This document shows positions 33,358-44,989 of a stretch of 64,000 bases of DNA, one piece after another. Positions within the stretch are counted from its first letter, which is position 1. Each line of letters begins with the position of its first letter. Below the pieces are notes generated by a model. It was not told the DNA's origin, ran no database searches, and saw only the letters and a program-made list of their open reading frames with translations. The position numbers were made by a program, and so were the translations under genes. The DNA lies in NCBI GenBank assembly GCA_002221725.1, contig NJFT01000194.1:1-64000 (forward strand), given 5' to 3'. The DNA is from Scedosporium boydii (taxonomy: Eukaryota > Ascomycota > Sordariomycetes > Microascales > Microascaceae).

Positions 33358-35357
33358 TTACATAACAAACATCAAGTCGGTATCTGTTCCGAGATAAAAA
33401 GAAAGGGCAAAAATGTCAGAGATAATGTTCGTTGTAGCACAATAACTTTTTTTTCAACTCGACATGGTAGGAAAGTAGAATCAGGAAAACCATGGCGACC
33501 GCGGAGCCGGGCGTCATGTGCTGGGACGATGGCAAGGGTAGAGGACGCGGATTAAAACACGCATAAGGATGAAGACGACGCACCGAGAGGATGGCTGCAC
33601 GAGAGCTGAGGACGCTGCGTATAACGCGTGGAGAGCTCGTCGCGGATGCTGTTGAGCAATTGGACGTAGCTCTGTTGGGGATTCTTCTTGAGGGCCGACA
33701 TGAAGGCCCACGACATGGCACCGGTGTTTTCGTCGGCACTAAACGGGCGACATTAGCAAAAATGACTCTCACGTAAGTGAGGAGCAAGAAGTCGGGGTCA
33801 ACGAACGAGGTCTGGTTATCCTTGCTGCCTGAAAACATCACTACATCAGCAGGCGACGTCTTTGTCATCAACGTCCTCTCGTGAGCCTCCTGGCCCGTCG
33901 CTGCCCTCTTCAACAGAGAGGTAAAGCCGTTGGCCGCCTCGCTAAGACTACCAGATGATACAACTTGGAGGAGGCCCTCACCAGCTTCCCTCGCAAGGTC
34001 GGGTGCCTTCATGATTCCCTGCGTCGAGTAAATGTAGGGAAGATCGAGGGCGGTACCCGAATGGCACGAGTCGAAGATGGCTGTGAGCCTCACGCCGGCT
34101 TGAAGAGGTTGGACCATAATCCGGTGCATCTCGTCGTCGGTAATATGTCCGGTTTGTCGGAAATCAACGGGATAAATGACTTCATCATATCCATCTACTT
34201 CGTCTCCGTCTAGATCTTTCGTCTGCCCTCCGTGTCCTAGATAATTGTTAGTACTTTTCCATAACTAACACCGCGTCTCACCCACACCATATTATGTAGG
34301 TTTTTTGTTGGAAGCGGAAAGGGCGTGGGATGTCTCCGTCCCTTGCCTCCAGATAGGCACGTACCCGAGTAATGGAAAAACAGCGCATCATTTGGCCTCG
34401 CGTCTTTCACCAGCCAATGCATCGCCCTCAGAATATTCTGCTTCGTCGGCTGGCTCATGGGATTTTGCTGATCGTCTGTGAGAATAACCATGTCCTCCCT
34501 CTTGTAGCCGAAGTGCGTCACCAGGTAGGCCGACATGTTGCGCACATCGTTGATACATCCCCGCAGTTGGCCACGCTGGCCAAAGTAGTTGATACCGATA
34601 AGAAGGGCCTTTCGGATGCCGGTACATCTCGAGTACTGATAGGCGTAGGAGGGAGGTGCGCCGTGGCCGAATTGTTGCGCGCCAGTCGGAGGGAGAGGGA
34701 GGGGCGCGCCGTTATGGCTACCGGCCTGAGATCCTGGGGACTGCTGCTGCGGTTGACCTCGAGGTGGCTGCTGCTGCTGCTGTTGTGGTGGAAGGGGTCC
34801 CGCTAGATGGATGGTAAAGCTTGGTTCAGCCTCTCTTTGTCCACCGAGCGCGGCAAAGAATGGATACTCACTCGTTGGACTGGTTTGGCCCGGATGCGGA
34901 GAGGGGTTAGCAAATGGGGGGTAGGGTTGCTGCGGAAGAGTGGTCTACCAGTGAGTAGTGTTAGTCTTAGTTCTCTGATGATCGTTGCAGAGAACATTCG
35001 TTCTGCGCCACGGCGAGAATACGTACTGGGGGAGCGTATGCGTAAGGCGGTGGTTGTTGCTGAGGGTAGCCGAAAGGCACCTGAGGCGCAAACTGCGGCG
35101 GCATCGACTGTGGATAGAGGGTGTAGGGAGGATGCTGAGGGTGAGGAAGAGGTTGCGTATGCGGGCTATAGACGCACGTAGTTAGAACCATACTCTCCAC
35201 ATCCAAGCAGCCTCGTCACCCGGCACACATCCAGGGTATCAGAAGGCTAGACTCGAGCCGGCGGTTTTCTGCTAAATGAATAGACCTACGGGTAGTAACC
35301 GCCTGGGGGAGGTTGCGGCGGACCGTAGGGCCCACCGTAGCCCGAGAATCCCGACAT
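33358..35357 (-). CDS. MCA1: Type I metacaspase (442 aa, seven exons)
   Basis: A caspase-fold cysteine protease (family C14B, Arg/Lys-specific, Ca-dependent) associated with stress responses, proteostasis and cell death in fungi. Exons: 35357-35290, 35165-35027, 34944-34872, 34802-34365, 34236-33807, 33738-33584 and 33383-33358. The N-terminal prodomain (about 150 aa) is rich in P, Q, G and Y and likely disordered. The p20 region has [19 protein letters not shown], the catalytic His241 (FHYSGHGGQ) and Cys297 ([11 protein letters not shown]); the p10 region has [19 protein letters not shown] and ends [12 protein letters not shown]. The last exon is only 26 nt and lies behind a 200-nt intron. 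The intron before exon 6 needs a weak donor (GTTCGT) to give DNQTSADENTG. All other junctions are ordinary. The catalytic dyad and length make the call firm. Confidence 0.93.
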
Positions 35358-38300
35358 ATCGGCGGCGCGCCGACCGGCGGTCACAGGGCTGAAGGGAAGA
35401 AGCGAAAGTGCAGATTCGTAGCCTGCTAATCGAAGCGAGGAAGGATAGGTAGGAATATGCGGCGGATGCGGTGGAGCTTCGTCTCGAATTATAGGGCGTT
35501 GACGGCAGGAATCGGGAAAGATTGTGGACCACTGAGGTTTTCTCGTCCTCGGACTAGCTGAAAACTGGAAATTTTCGCGAACTCTATAAACTGCACAACC
35601 AGAGATGGGAAATCAGGCCGAGGTTCCAGATAGATAATGACGAGAGGCGATAAAAAAAAGAAAAGGAAAGTGATAGATGCGTAATTCGCTTGCGAGGCTT
35701 CGGCGGCGATTGCCTGGATTGACTCTTTTGAAGTTCGGTTCTCAGTGGTAGGAAGGGATGTTCAAATTACGACCAGAACGCCTCATTAGATCAATGGCAT
35801 AAACCAGCAACGTCCAGGGGAGAAACAGGGAAATGAAGCAAGCAAGTACAACGGTGACGAGAAGAACCGGATAGTAAAAATGTATGAGGATATGTTTTTC
35901 CCGGCTCACTGGTCCCTCGTAATCTAGTAACTTTCGAATCGCTGAAGGCCAGCCACAGAGACAAGGTGGAACCGATGGATCGTCGGAATAAGTCCGAAAG
36001 AAGACCGGCAGGCGGGGGAGGGACGGTGTCTTTTACACACACGGCAATAAGCAAGACAGGATGATGGAACAGGATAGGCACGACAACGAGGAGCAAGGCC
36101 AGCTGGATCTGGGAGGGAACCCAGCAAGGAACCTGGGATGAAAATTGGCTAAGCCAAGGAACGATCAGATGGCGTTCAATGGCCGTTAGGGGTAGAGGGG
36201 GGATGGAGGGAGCGGGAGGGTTGAGAGAAGAGTTGAGAGGAGAGCGTGGTCGTGGTTGAGGTCGAGGTCGATGGACGAAGTAGGAAGCAATAGTTCGGTA
36301 CTGCTGAACTCCGGTGTCACCTGCCTCGCCTTGTGCAAAGCTCTGCTACCAGCGGTAATTGATAATTCAATGGACCTTCCGTTCGAAGTCGAGGTACTCG
36401 CGTACTCGTGTACTCGCAGTACTTCAATTGCAGTACTTTCACGGGCTGCAATCATCAATGGCTGTAAAGTGCAGGCGCAACTGAACGGGGGGAGGAGGGG
36501 CGGGCGGGGAGGGGTACTTATCATGTACACTACCTCGTACTTCGTTGGGGAAACAGTCGCCTGGCCGGTGTTGGAAATCCACCACAATTAGCCAGTTGGA
36601 CCAAATGGAGGCTCCGCATTTGTAGCGTATGCAAAAACAGCACTGAGAGCGTTCAATGTTCTGAGTCTTCTCGTCCTTTCTGTGGATTCATCGTTCTTTC
36701 CACTACGGAGTAGACGAGATGCTTGCCGGGCTAGTCTAGTCGCATTTGGCAGTCTCCTCCTGCCCTGCCTACGTCGTGCCCCACCCCCCTTCACTTTCCT
36801 TTTCGCTCTCCACTACTTCTCCCTTGCCTTGCCACGCTGGTGCGAAACAAGTAGCAAGTAGTGCCGTTTAGTATTATACCTCAAGCTAAACTACAGCCCG
36901 GCCCACGCCTAGTGTGCCCCCATCAAATGTCACAAAGACCGGCCTATCCTACCTATTCCATTGCTTGAGAGCTTAAAGTACGAAGACGACGCACAGAGGA
37001 AGAGATAGTCGAGTAGATCTCAGGATGCCCACTTCCCTCCAGTCTTGTCGTTGCGGGCTCTTGTCTTACTAGCCAGGGCCCGGCCACGAATCATAGATCT
37101 CCTAGCATGCCCGGATCCAAACAAGGCCCACCTACATACGAAGTTTGGAGATTTGACGTATTTTAGCATCTGGAGAATCAAAGCGAGGCCTTTGGGCTAG
37201 ACCTTGCACGACGTAGTATCGTGTCAACGGCAAAGGGAACACATCACATTCAAGCCGACCGTTTGATGACCTGCTTCGTCCTGATACACCTCATGGCGAA
37301 TGGGTGTCAAAAATAACGGTTGGGCAGGTTGATGGCTGCCCACCACAACAGAGCCGTTGATGCCAGACGGGGCTCTTGCAGCACTTCGATCACACACTGT
37401 TGCAGTTGAGGTTGACAGAGGGAATAAGTTCCCCCAACCGGAATCCAGACCAGTCGCCTGGAATCGATGGATGCATGCACGTCTGCAAGTTATAGAACAG
37501 GGGGCCACGCCATCCTACGATTTCGCCAACGGTCGTGCGGGGACGTCTTCCGTCCCATCCTCTCAACTTCTGAACCTCTCAACCTTACAGGCTATCAAAT
37601 TGTACGCACATACCTCAGTGCCTCGAGCCCAATGCCTAGGCGTAGGAGGCGAAGTTGGCACAACGACGAAGGATAAGGTAATATCAATTGATCATCATTG
37701 AGCCCGACCACCCGTCACATCAATGGCAATGTGACGCTGATGATTTGCTAGTGGTTGCTCAAGGGTCTTGCAAAAATCTGATGGCAGCCGGGTCCAAATG
37801 TAACCCTACAATGGGATCTCCGTTCGGCGGGGATCTTTGTTGTGGTGCTCGCAATCAACATCAATTGATTGATATTTGATTTTGTTGAATTTACGGGCAG
37901 CTTGTGAGATCGATGCTGGCTCACAGTTGTCAACTTTTGAGTGCCACCAACCTGCATCCCGCCCCCCAAGACCCTTGCCATCCGAACTTCGAGCTTCGTG
38001 TCTGACGAAGTACCTGAAAATATTGATGACTAACGAAGATTTTCCTGGATGGAAATATTCAATATTCCAAGCTGTGATATTGCTCAAGCTGGAGAAATAT
38101 CAGTGCTCTGACCCCCTTGACTTCAGCCCAGGAACCAGCAACCTCACAACCCCCATCACTACGACGGAGCTGGACAATCCAGCTCCTCGAACCCTGGTCC
38201 TTGACATGGCACAACCGTCCAAGGGTCGTTCCTCGTTCCTGCAGGTCAGAGTTTTTCGGCGTCATAATTCCAAATAGACCCTGTAAACACTCTTAATTAC

Positions 38301-38753
38301 ACCTTGGATACGATAAGTGCTCGTCGTCCGGTGGGACTTGACTTGCCTTGAGAGATACCCATATCCCCGGCTTCTGCGTATGGACCGAGGCCTCGTCAAT
38401 ATATTGCCAGATGCCAAAGAGCGGGGGGGGGGCGGGAATATTAGGCGACGCAATAACCGACAGACAGGAACCTCCCGCCCGATCCCGCTGGGGCCATATC
38501 CAAGTGCAAATCATCCTGAGATGGTGAGACCTGAGGGGCCAATAAAAGCTGACATGACTGATGTGCCGTGTCCCACGAAGCACGAAGTAAGAGAGTCGAC
38601 AATCGTGGCTTCGAAGGGGCCGGAAAAAAGCTCAAAAGACATTCGGGAAACAGAACCGCTCATCGGAGCTAACCAAAGGAATGGATTCGACTGGCTTCAG
38701 TGATAATTAAACATATGCAAAGCATCTCCGCTATCACGCCGCCAAATCCCGCC

Positions 38754-38777
38754 AAAAAAAAAAAAAAAAAAAAAAAA
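38754..38777. repeat. A24 homopolymer
   Basis: An uninterrupted run of 24 A residues lies in the gene-free region. It may be a simple slippage tract or the tail of an old retroposed sequence; no target-site duplication was evident. Confidence 0.85.
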
Positions 38778-38981
38778 GGTCGACTCATGTCAACGACAAA
38801 GAAAATATGGTCCTCAATTTTAGAGGTAATGAAGAATAATCGTAGCAGCGACCAATCCCACGGCAGCATGCCCGGCCCAATGCCGCAATCCGAAACCAAG
38901 ACCCGGACTCTTGGAGTCTTCCGCCCCCGGCAGGACTTGGTACAAAAGTTACACCAAAGAAAAAGAAACTGTCGAGACTTG

Positions 38982-38996
38982 CTTCGTACGAAGTAC
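38982..38996. repeat. Palindromic copy of the dispersed TACGAAGTA word
   Basis: CTTCGTACGAAG is a perfect 12-bp palindrome and overlaps TACGAAGTA at 38987-38995. Confidence 0.6.
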
Positions 38997-40724
38997 AATT
39001 TTTTCTTCTTTCCGGGCGAGAGGGTGTGTACGTACGAGACGTGGGCAAGACCAGCTGAAAAGAATCAGCCAAGAGACGAAAAAGAAAGCTCAAGGTTTTA
39101 CTAGCAGGAGTTGGAACCAGCTAAGTACAACGCGCCCACAGCCAACGCGACGATGAGGCGCACTAGAGCCTGCCTACACTAGTTGACAGCAACTCTAGGG
39201 TTCACCCGCTTGGGTTCCCTCCTGGTGGTTGATTAGCGCCTGCCCCCCCACGAGGGAACGTTTCCACTCTATGAAGTAGTAAGTTTGCAAAGGAATTGAC
39301 TTCTTGATGTCTCCGATCGAACGGGTGGTTTGTGCCCAGGAACCGGTGCAGTAGTGGTGGTAATGCTTCGCCTCTTCACGGGAAGCTGTGGTACTTCGTG
39401 ACACTGTTGTTGATGCCGAAAACGATGCTCTCATTGATCCGAGCTCATCCGAAAGCTGCTCCCTGTTTGTACATAATTCGCATAATATTGCATTGCTCGT
39501 TCCTTTGCCCAGCGTGAAGGATCAGAAATTGACATTGATCTTGAACATCTGAAAGGATAAGCAATTGACCAAATTATCCGACTCCATCCTCTAATCAACG
39601 TCGCATTCCGGACGAAAATACTTGTCAAGGTCGGATAGGAAGCTCAATCTTTACAAACCAAGATTCCAACGTTGGCGAAAAAAAACAAACCCTTGCTCAA
39701 TGACGTGCCGGTCGTCAACTCGAGACCCCTAATGCCCCAATCGTGCAAACCGTGGGCAGGGGGGCCCCCTGGGGTAGATCGAAGGTTTGACGCATCGGGA
39801 CGATCTCCTCCAAGAAAGGTCAAGTCCACGGCAAAGCCGATGTGTGGTGGCGGGAAGTGGCGCACCTGAGCTTCAATGAAGGACCCCTGGACGACGGCGG
39901 GTGAGGCCAATCAGGAGCCCGAGATGGCCTTTTCTGAGCAGGGACGTACCCATAACGGACGAATTGATCTTAGTCTATTCTCGCATTGATCAGACTTCGT
40001 ACTCTCCTTTTCCCCATCACGAACCTGGAGATGCACAGAGGGCGGCCCGGCCTACGGAGTACTTGTCACGACCCGAACATGTAATTGATGTGTTTTCGTG
40101 TCCACTACAGATTCTTCTAGCGACGGGATATGTTCTAGATTTAGCTCGGGTATATCCAGACCTACATAAACGACAATGTAAACCACACTACACCACGGAT
40201 GTAAGCACGGCCAACATACTAGAGAAGGTTTAGTGTCGAAGACACAGGCTAGCTCAAGCATCAAAAAAACACCATATTGACAGCTTTTCGGTCCCAGAAC
40301 CGGCCCATCACGGCTTCCATTGCGTCATCTCCGTGCCCTCTCCAGCTGACGGTCCCCGAGCCAAGGACCCTTGTGAGCTGAGGCAGGGCTATGAAGTACA
40401 TTTAGTACTTTCAACCAACCTCCAAAATACAATCTCGAGATTACTTCGTACAAGCTCCCGTTCCCCGGGCCCAGCGCAGTGGCGGCAAATATCTTGAACG
40501 GGCCTCCTCGCTTCCTCACCAACCAGAGCCAAGCTTTAATACCCGAGCATCAATTCGCCCTCACGGTCCAGGCGAGAGGTCTTTTAAACGGTCTTCAGCT
40601 GTCCCGGGTAGGCTCAGCATCGGGAATTATCCCCATCAGCCTTTTAAATGGCTTCGTAGTGATTAATTCAGCCTTTCCTCCGATGTAACGGCTGGCGGCC
40701 ATATTTCGGACTGATCCATATGAA

Positions 40725-40742
40725 GTTTTTTTTTTTTTTTTT
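40725..40742. repeat. T18 homopolymer
   Basis: An uninterrupted run of 18 T residues lies in the gene-free region, about 2 kb from the A24 run and in the opposite orientation. Confidence 0.85.
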
Positions 40743-42741
40743 CCTATCTTGATGATCTACTTTAGATGTCACTGGGAATGAGAAGATAGGCTTTGAAAAA
40801 AGAGAACATTGAAGGGTCCCAAGTTACATGATCGCCCGGTTACAGGTCGTACGACGCGGCTTTTTGGTGGTCCGGCGATCCGTGGGGTTTGAGTCCCCCA
40901 TTTTAGCGCTCATCGTCAACGACCGACCAGGAACACTGAAAGCATGAAACGAACGTGTGTGCCCGGACCCGTGGCACTGGGATCGCCCTAAAGCAGGCTA
41001 GGGTGTCCTTTACACTATGTGCTCCCTCTCGGAAGCTGGGAGTTCCTTTGGCAAAGTTTCTGTATCAAGTAGTGATGAGCTGCTGCGCCGATCTCTTTCA
41101 TGGCCTTTTCGGGGGTTTTGTGGCACCTTCGCAGTCCTGTTTCGGCGTAGCTCGGACGGCTTCAGCTCCCATGGCACGAACTACGACTTTTTCGATTCCG
41201 CTCTTGATGGTTCATTGTTTCGTTACCCGCTGTATTACGTCAACCCTGATCAGATCAGTTGGGGCAGCCTTAGGGTTTGGGCTTGGCCAGCCTCTCATGG
41301 ATGTTGATTACGCTTGTAGTCTTGAATCTCATAGCAACGATGGCGAGATTTGAAGATGCAAGCAGAGCCTCGTTATTTGAATATCCGAATATTTTATTTC
41401 CAATTATTGGGGGAAATTTGGGACGGTTTCTGTCGAAGATTATGACACAATGTCACTCTTCAGAAGTAACCGGAGACAATGAATCAAGAGATCGGTGATA
41501 AAGATAAGTGGCCGTGTTAAATTAGATACCACGATAGAGTCTATAGACTTCGTAGTTGATCCCTTTCATAAAAGATTCCAAGAGATGGATCTTCTTTTTC
41601 CGCTCCAGGCTGACCTTGGATAACCACACCGAAAAACACTACAACGTTGATCAACATTTATATTTCACCGAGAAACCGTTTCAGCTTCCGACTACATGCT
41701 GCCCTACGAAGTATACCTCGAAACATTGGGATCGCCATTCCCCATGCTTATGGCAGGATTCAAGAGCCAGGAAGAAAAAAGCAAACCAATCGCATGGGCA
41801 GAGGAGAACGAAGCACACCTTACAGGGCCGAGGAAGGATACCCAAGATATTGATGTTGGCCCTGTTCGTCACGGATAGAGGGGGAAACCTGATCGCCTCG
41901 AAGAGGGAATAAAACAAGAAAAGAAAAACGATAAAAAACGATAAAAAAAGGAGGGGGAGAATAGCGAGAAGCGTAAGCGCGAGAACAGCGGGAAGCGGAA
42001 GCGAGTTAGATAGTGCCTTGGTATCTTGCGTTTGATTATGGTTGCAAATAAGCCTGTTAGAGTTCAACACTTTTGAAGAGAATAGACGAGTTTATGCCCC
42101 CATTCAATAGCCAGCCACACCACACCACACCAAGAGGTCATGATAGGAGTGCTTTAGAAGAGCTTATCCTCGCCTTCGCACCCCCTATAACGCCTGTGCA
42201 TGAAGAAGCGCTCCCCTATATCTCAGGCCACGGCCGAGATTGGCCTCGACAGCTCCTTGCCCCTAGCTCCGAGATGATGGTAACTTCATCAACATCGCTT
42301 TGGTGTATATTCGCTGGACGGAACATAGATCTGCAAATAGCCCGTCTCTCGTCATCCACCTAGAAGACCTCCAAGGGATTCATCTTCCACATACGGACGG
42401 GTCCTGCTGCAATCCCAATAGGTAGCGGACATTAGTCCTAACCTCGCTCGCAAGGAGATCCTTCAAGATAACGAAATATGGTTTAAAGTCGAGCTTCGAA
42501 TCCGAATCAACTCTAGATATATCTCAACTGTAATGCTTTTATACTCTGTATAATAGTCCCTCTCCAATGGGCCACGAAATATCCTAATGCAACCTACTGT
42601 CGCTCTCCTATGATATGAATCAAACTCAACTGTCAAGAAATATAAGACTCTCTCTCAATAATAACCCCCTCCAATCGGAGGCTTCCATTATACTTTGCTT
42701 GATAGCAACCACCCGTGACCCAGGCTCATCTTTCCTCTCTT

Positions 42742-44989
42742 TCAACCCGCCATCGTAGTATCCTCCGAATCCGTCTTCCTCATCTGATACGCAAAAACCC
42801 CCCAAAGTAGCTGCATAGCCTGGATCCTCTCCTCAGCAACGAAGAAATCATACCACTTACTCCTCCAGAGCACCAGTCCGCCCCAGCTCCTCACCGTCTC
42901 CTCGTCCGCTCCCTCGATCACGTCGAGCAGCCTCTGCGGCACGCGGACCCGCAGGACGCTGACGTGGTGGAACAAGCTGCTGATGACGAAGATGTCGTCG
43001 TACTCCGTCACGCCCGCCGGTCGGCCGATGGCCTCGTAGCGCGTCTTCTTGTCCCACGAGAGGGACGGCGGTCGGACCATGCGGTAGTTGTCATACACAG
43101 CCATGGTCTTCCGGGGCTTCTTCGTCGGAGGCGAGGAGGCGTCTTTGTCTCCGACGACGTCGTCCTTGTCGACTTCTCGACCGATGGGACCGCCCGGACC
43201 GCCTCCCCATCTCTTCTTCGTGGTCCACCACTGGCCCTCGCCGAAGCGCTGTTCCGTCTTTCCTTCCCTGGCGCGGTGCTGGGCCGTGACGAGGGCGGCG
43301 AGAATTTCCCTGGCGAGATCCTGGTTCTTTTCAAGCTCTAAATCAAGGCTCAGGGTGCCTCGCGCGCTAACGGCGGCAACGGGACCCTCGACCATACCCG
43401 CCCTAGCGTGCTCCCGCTTGGTGGGCGTGCGGAAGGCAAAAATGCAGCCGGACGGAACGTAGGACTTGCGAGGCTGGTGGCCCGGATCGACGGCAGAAAG
43501 CGGCGTGCAGAGTTGAAGTCGGGGCTCTGCGCGGGGCGTGGTGACATTGCAGCCGAAATCGTAGGCGACGAGTCTAATGAAGGAAGATAGGAGAGCATGG
43601 CGATGCTCGGCCGGCATCGCAGTGCCTGTCATAGTGCGGTAATACCCATCGTTACCATCTGAAGTAGAAGTGGATGTGGAGCCTGCAACGGCAGGATCGC
43701 TAGCCGGAAGGGAAGGGTCGGTCGAAGGTTCCTCAGAGGAGCTCTTAGGAAGGGGTACCGTCGGGTCATCCCAGTAAGTAGTAAAGAGCTCTAAGCAACG
43801 GAAGAACTCGTACGAGTTCCCTAGCCTTGGTTGAGGCTTGCCTTTGGCAGCGGGCAAGCGTCGGACAGTTCGGAAGGCATCCTGATTTGGAATTGATAGC
43901 TCTGACTTTCGCTCGGCGTAGGTCTGACATCCAGGAGATAAGTTGCCATTGTTCAACGGCAGCCGCGTAGACGCATTTTTCTCCCTAGCCTCGTCTATGG
44001 TGAGGCTATTCCAGGTCGAAAAATCGGGGATGTACGAAGGATCAGGCACCACTTCCGCTGGGGTAGCATCGTAGAACGTCTTAAGGCCGAGGGCATCGAA
44101 GGTGGTGCCCGTGATATCACCGGGGCGACATATCGCCTGGAGGGTTTTGACAAGGCTCACGGGGCCCGGCGGAGCAGCGCCGTCCGCAGCCTCCGGCCCA
44201 GTTTCGGAAGAGTCGGATACGTGTTGCGGAGGGAAAATTACCCGAGTTGGTGCAGGAACATCCTTAGGGTCCACCTTGGGGCGTGCAGCACTTCCTAGAA
44301 CAAAAGATGTTTAGATTTTGCGAAGCAGGTAGCATTTGCAGGGAGGAGACGGCAGCTGTCAGACGAGATGAAGAATCCCCAAAGTGAATAAACAGGAAGG
44401 AGAAAAAAAGGTAAAAGGAAATTTCGAAACCACGGATAATAGCACTCATCGAGCGTCAAGAGATACTCAAAATAGAACAGGAATAGGCACTCAATAGTAA
44501 AACGTGGTCAAGTCGCTACATGACATGGAGCCGGTAGGATGGTATGATGGCAAAGCTCTTCCCAAGGTAAGATGGGGTGGTGGAATGACTATTCTTGAAG
44601 AGCGATAACTTCATTCACACCTTTAATGCAGCACTGACTAGCATGAAGATAGGACGAAATGGCTATGGCCTTGTGTGACGTTGAAAATTACTTGTGGCGT
44701 GAGGACCGGTGAGGGAACCGGTGAGGGAACCGGGCCGGGGTCTGAAGAGTGTTGCTGGGGAGGCTCCCGAGACAGGTTGGATGACGATCTCCCGTGGTAG
44801 TGGTCCATCAGTGAGCCAGCAACGTGAGGTACAGGACCAATGGCATTCACACACAGAAACGAAAATATTGAGCTCTCCCAAGTGAAGTCCCAGTAGCCGA
44901 GGAAAGTATGAAAGCAGGGGGTTAAGAATCGAGGAATTCGCCTGTTGAGAACTCAACTTACCCAAAGAAGGCAAGCTGATGCCAAACAT
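42742..44989 (-). CDS. Uncharacterised, conserved-looking fungal protein (526 aa)
   Basis: The main exon is 44294-42742, and an upstream exon 44989-44962 codes for MFGISLPSLG. The donor GTAAGT and acceptor TTCTAG join it in phase to SAARPKVDPKDVPAPTRV. The 667-nt intron is unusually long here, so an extra or different 5' exon is possible. The large exon itself starts without an ATG, so some upstream exon is required. The protein is globular with interspersed low complexity: LGLKTFYDATPAEV, CQTYAERKSELSIP, NSYEFFRCLELFTTYWDDP, HRHALLSSFIRLVAYDFG, then a Lys-rich loop, and DNYRMVRPPSLSWDKKTRYE. I recognise no domain. Codon-level consistency and length argue strongly that it is a real gene. Confidence 0.72.
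44706..44733. repeat. 12-bp tandem repeat in the long intron
   Basis: Two perfect copies of CCGGTGAGGGAA are followed by a partial third. They lie in the presumed first intron of the 526-aa protein gene. Confidence 0.75.

Larger units (their letters stand above)
35358..42741. other. 7.4-kb region without a recognisable gene
   Basis: I read both strands and found only short ORFs (mostly under 135 codons) with poor starts, no domain and no credible exon-intron chain. The first few hundred nt are the metacaspase promoter. Three exact copies of TACGAAGTA/TACTTCGTA (38987, 40442, 41705), two of TACGGAGTA (36704, 40053) and several near-matches lie here. A24 and T18 homopolymers are listed separately. 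A decayed transposon or long non-coding transcript cannot be excluded. Confidence 0.5.

Noticed and set aside
38754..38777. Retroposon tail at the A24 run
   Set aside because: No upstream ORF, 5' boundary or flanking direct repeat could be seen, so no element is claimed.
40838..40925. Possible tRNA (GGGGTTTGAGTCCCCC resembles a T-arm)
   Set aside because: No D-arm, anticodon arm or acceptor stem can be folded around it at tRNA spacing.
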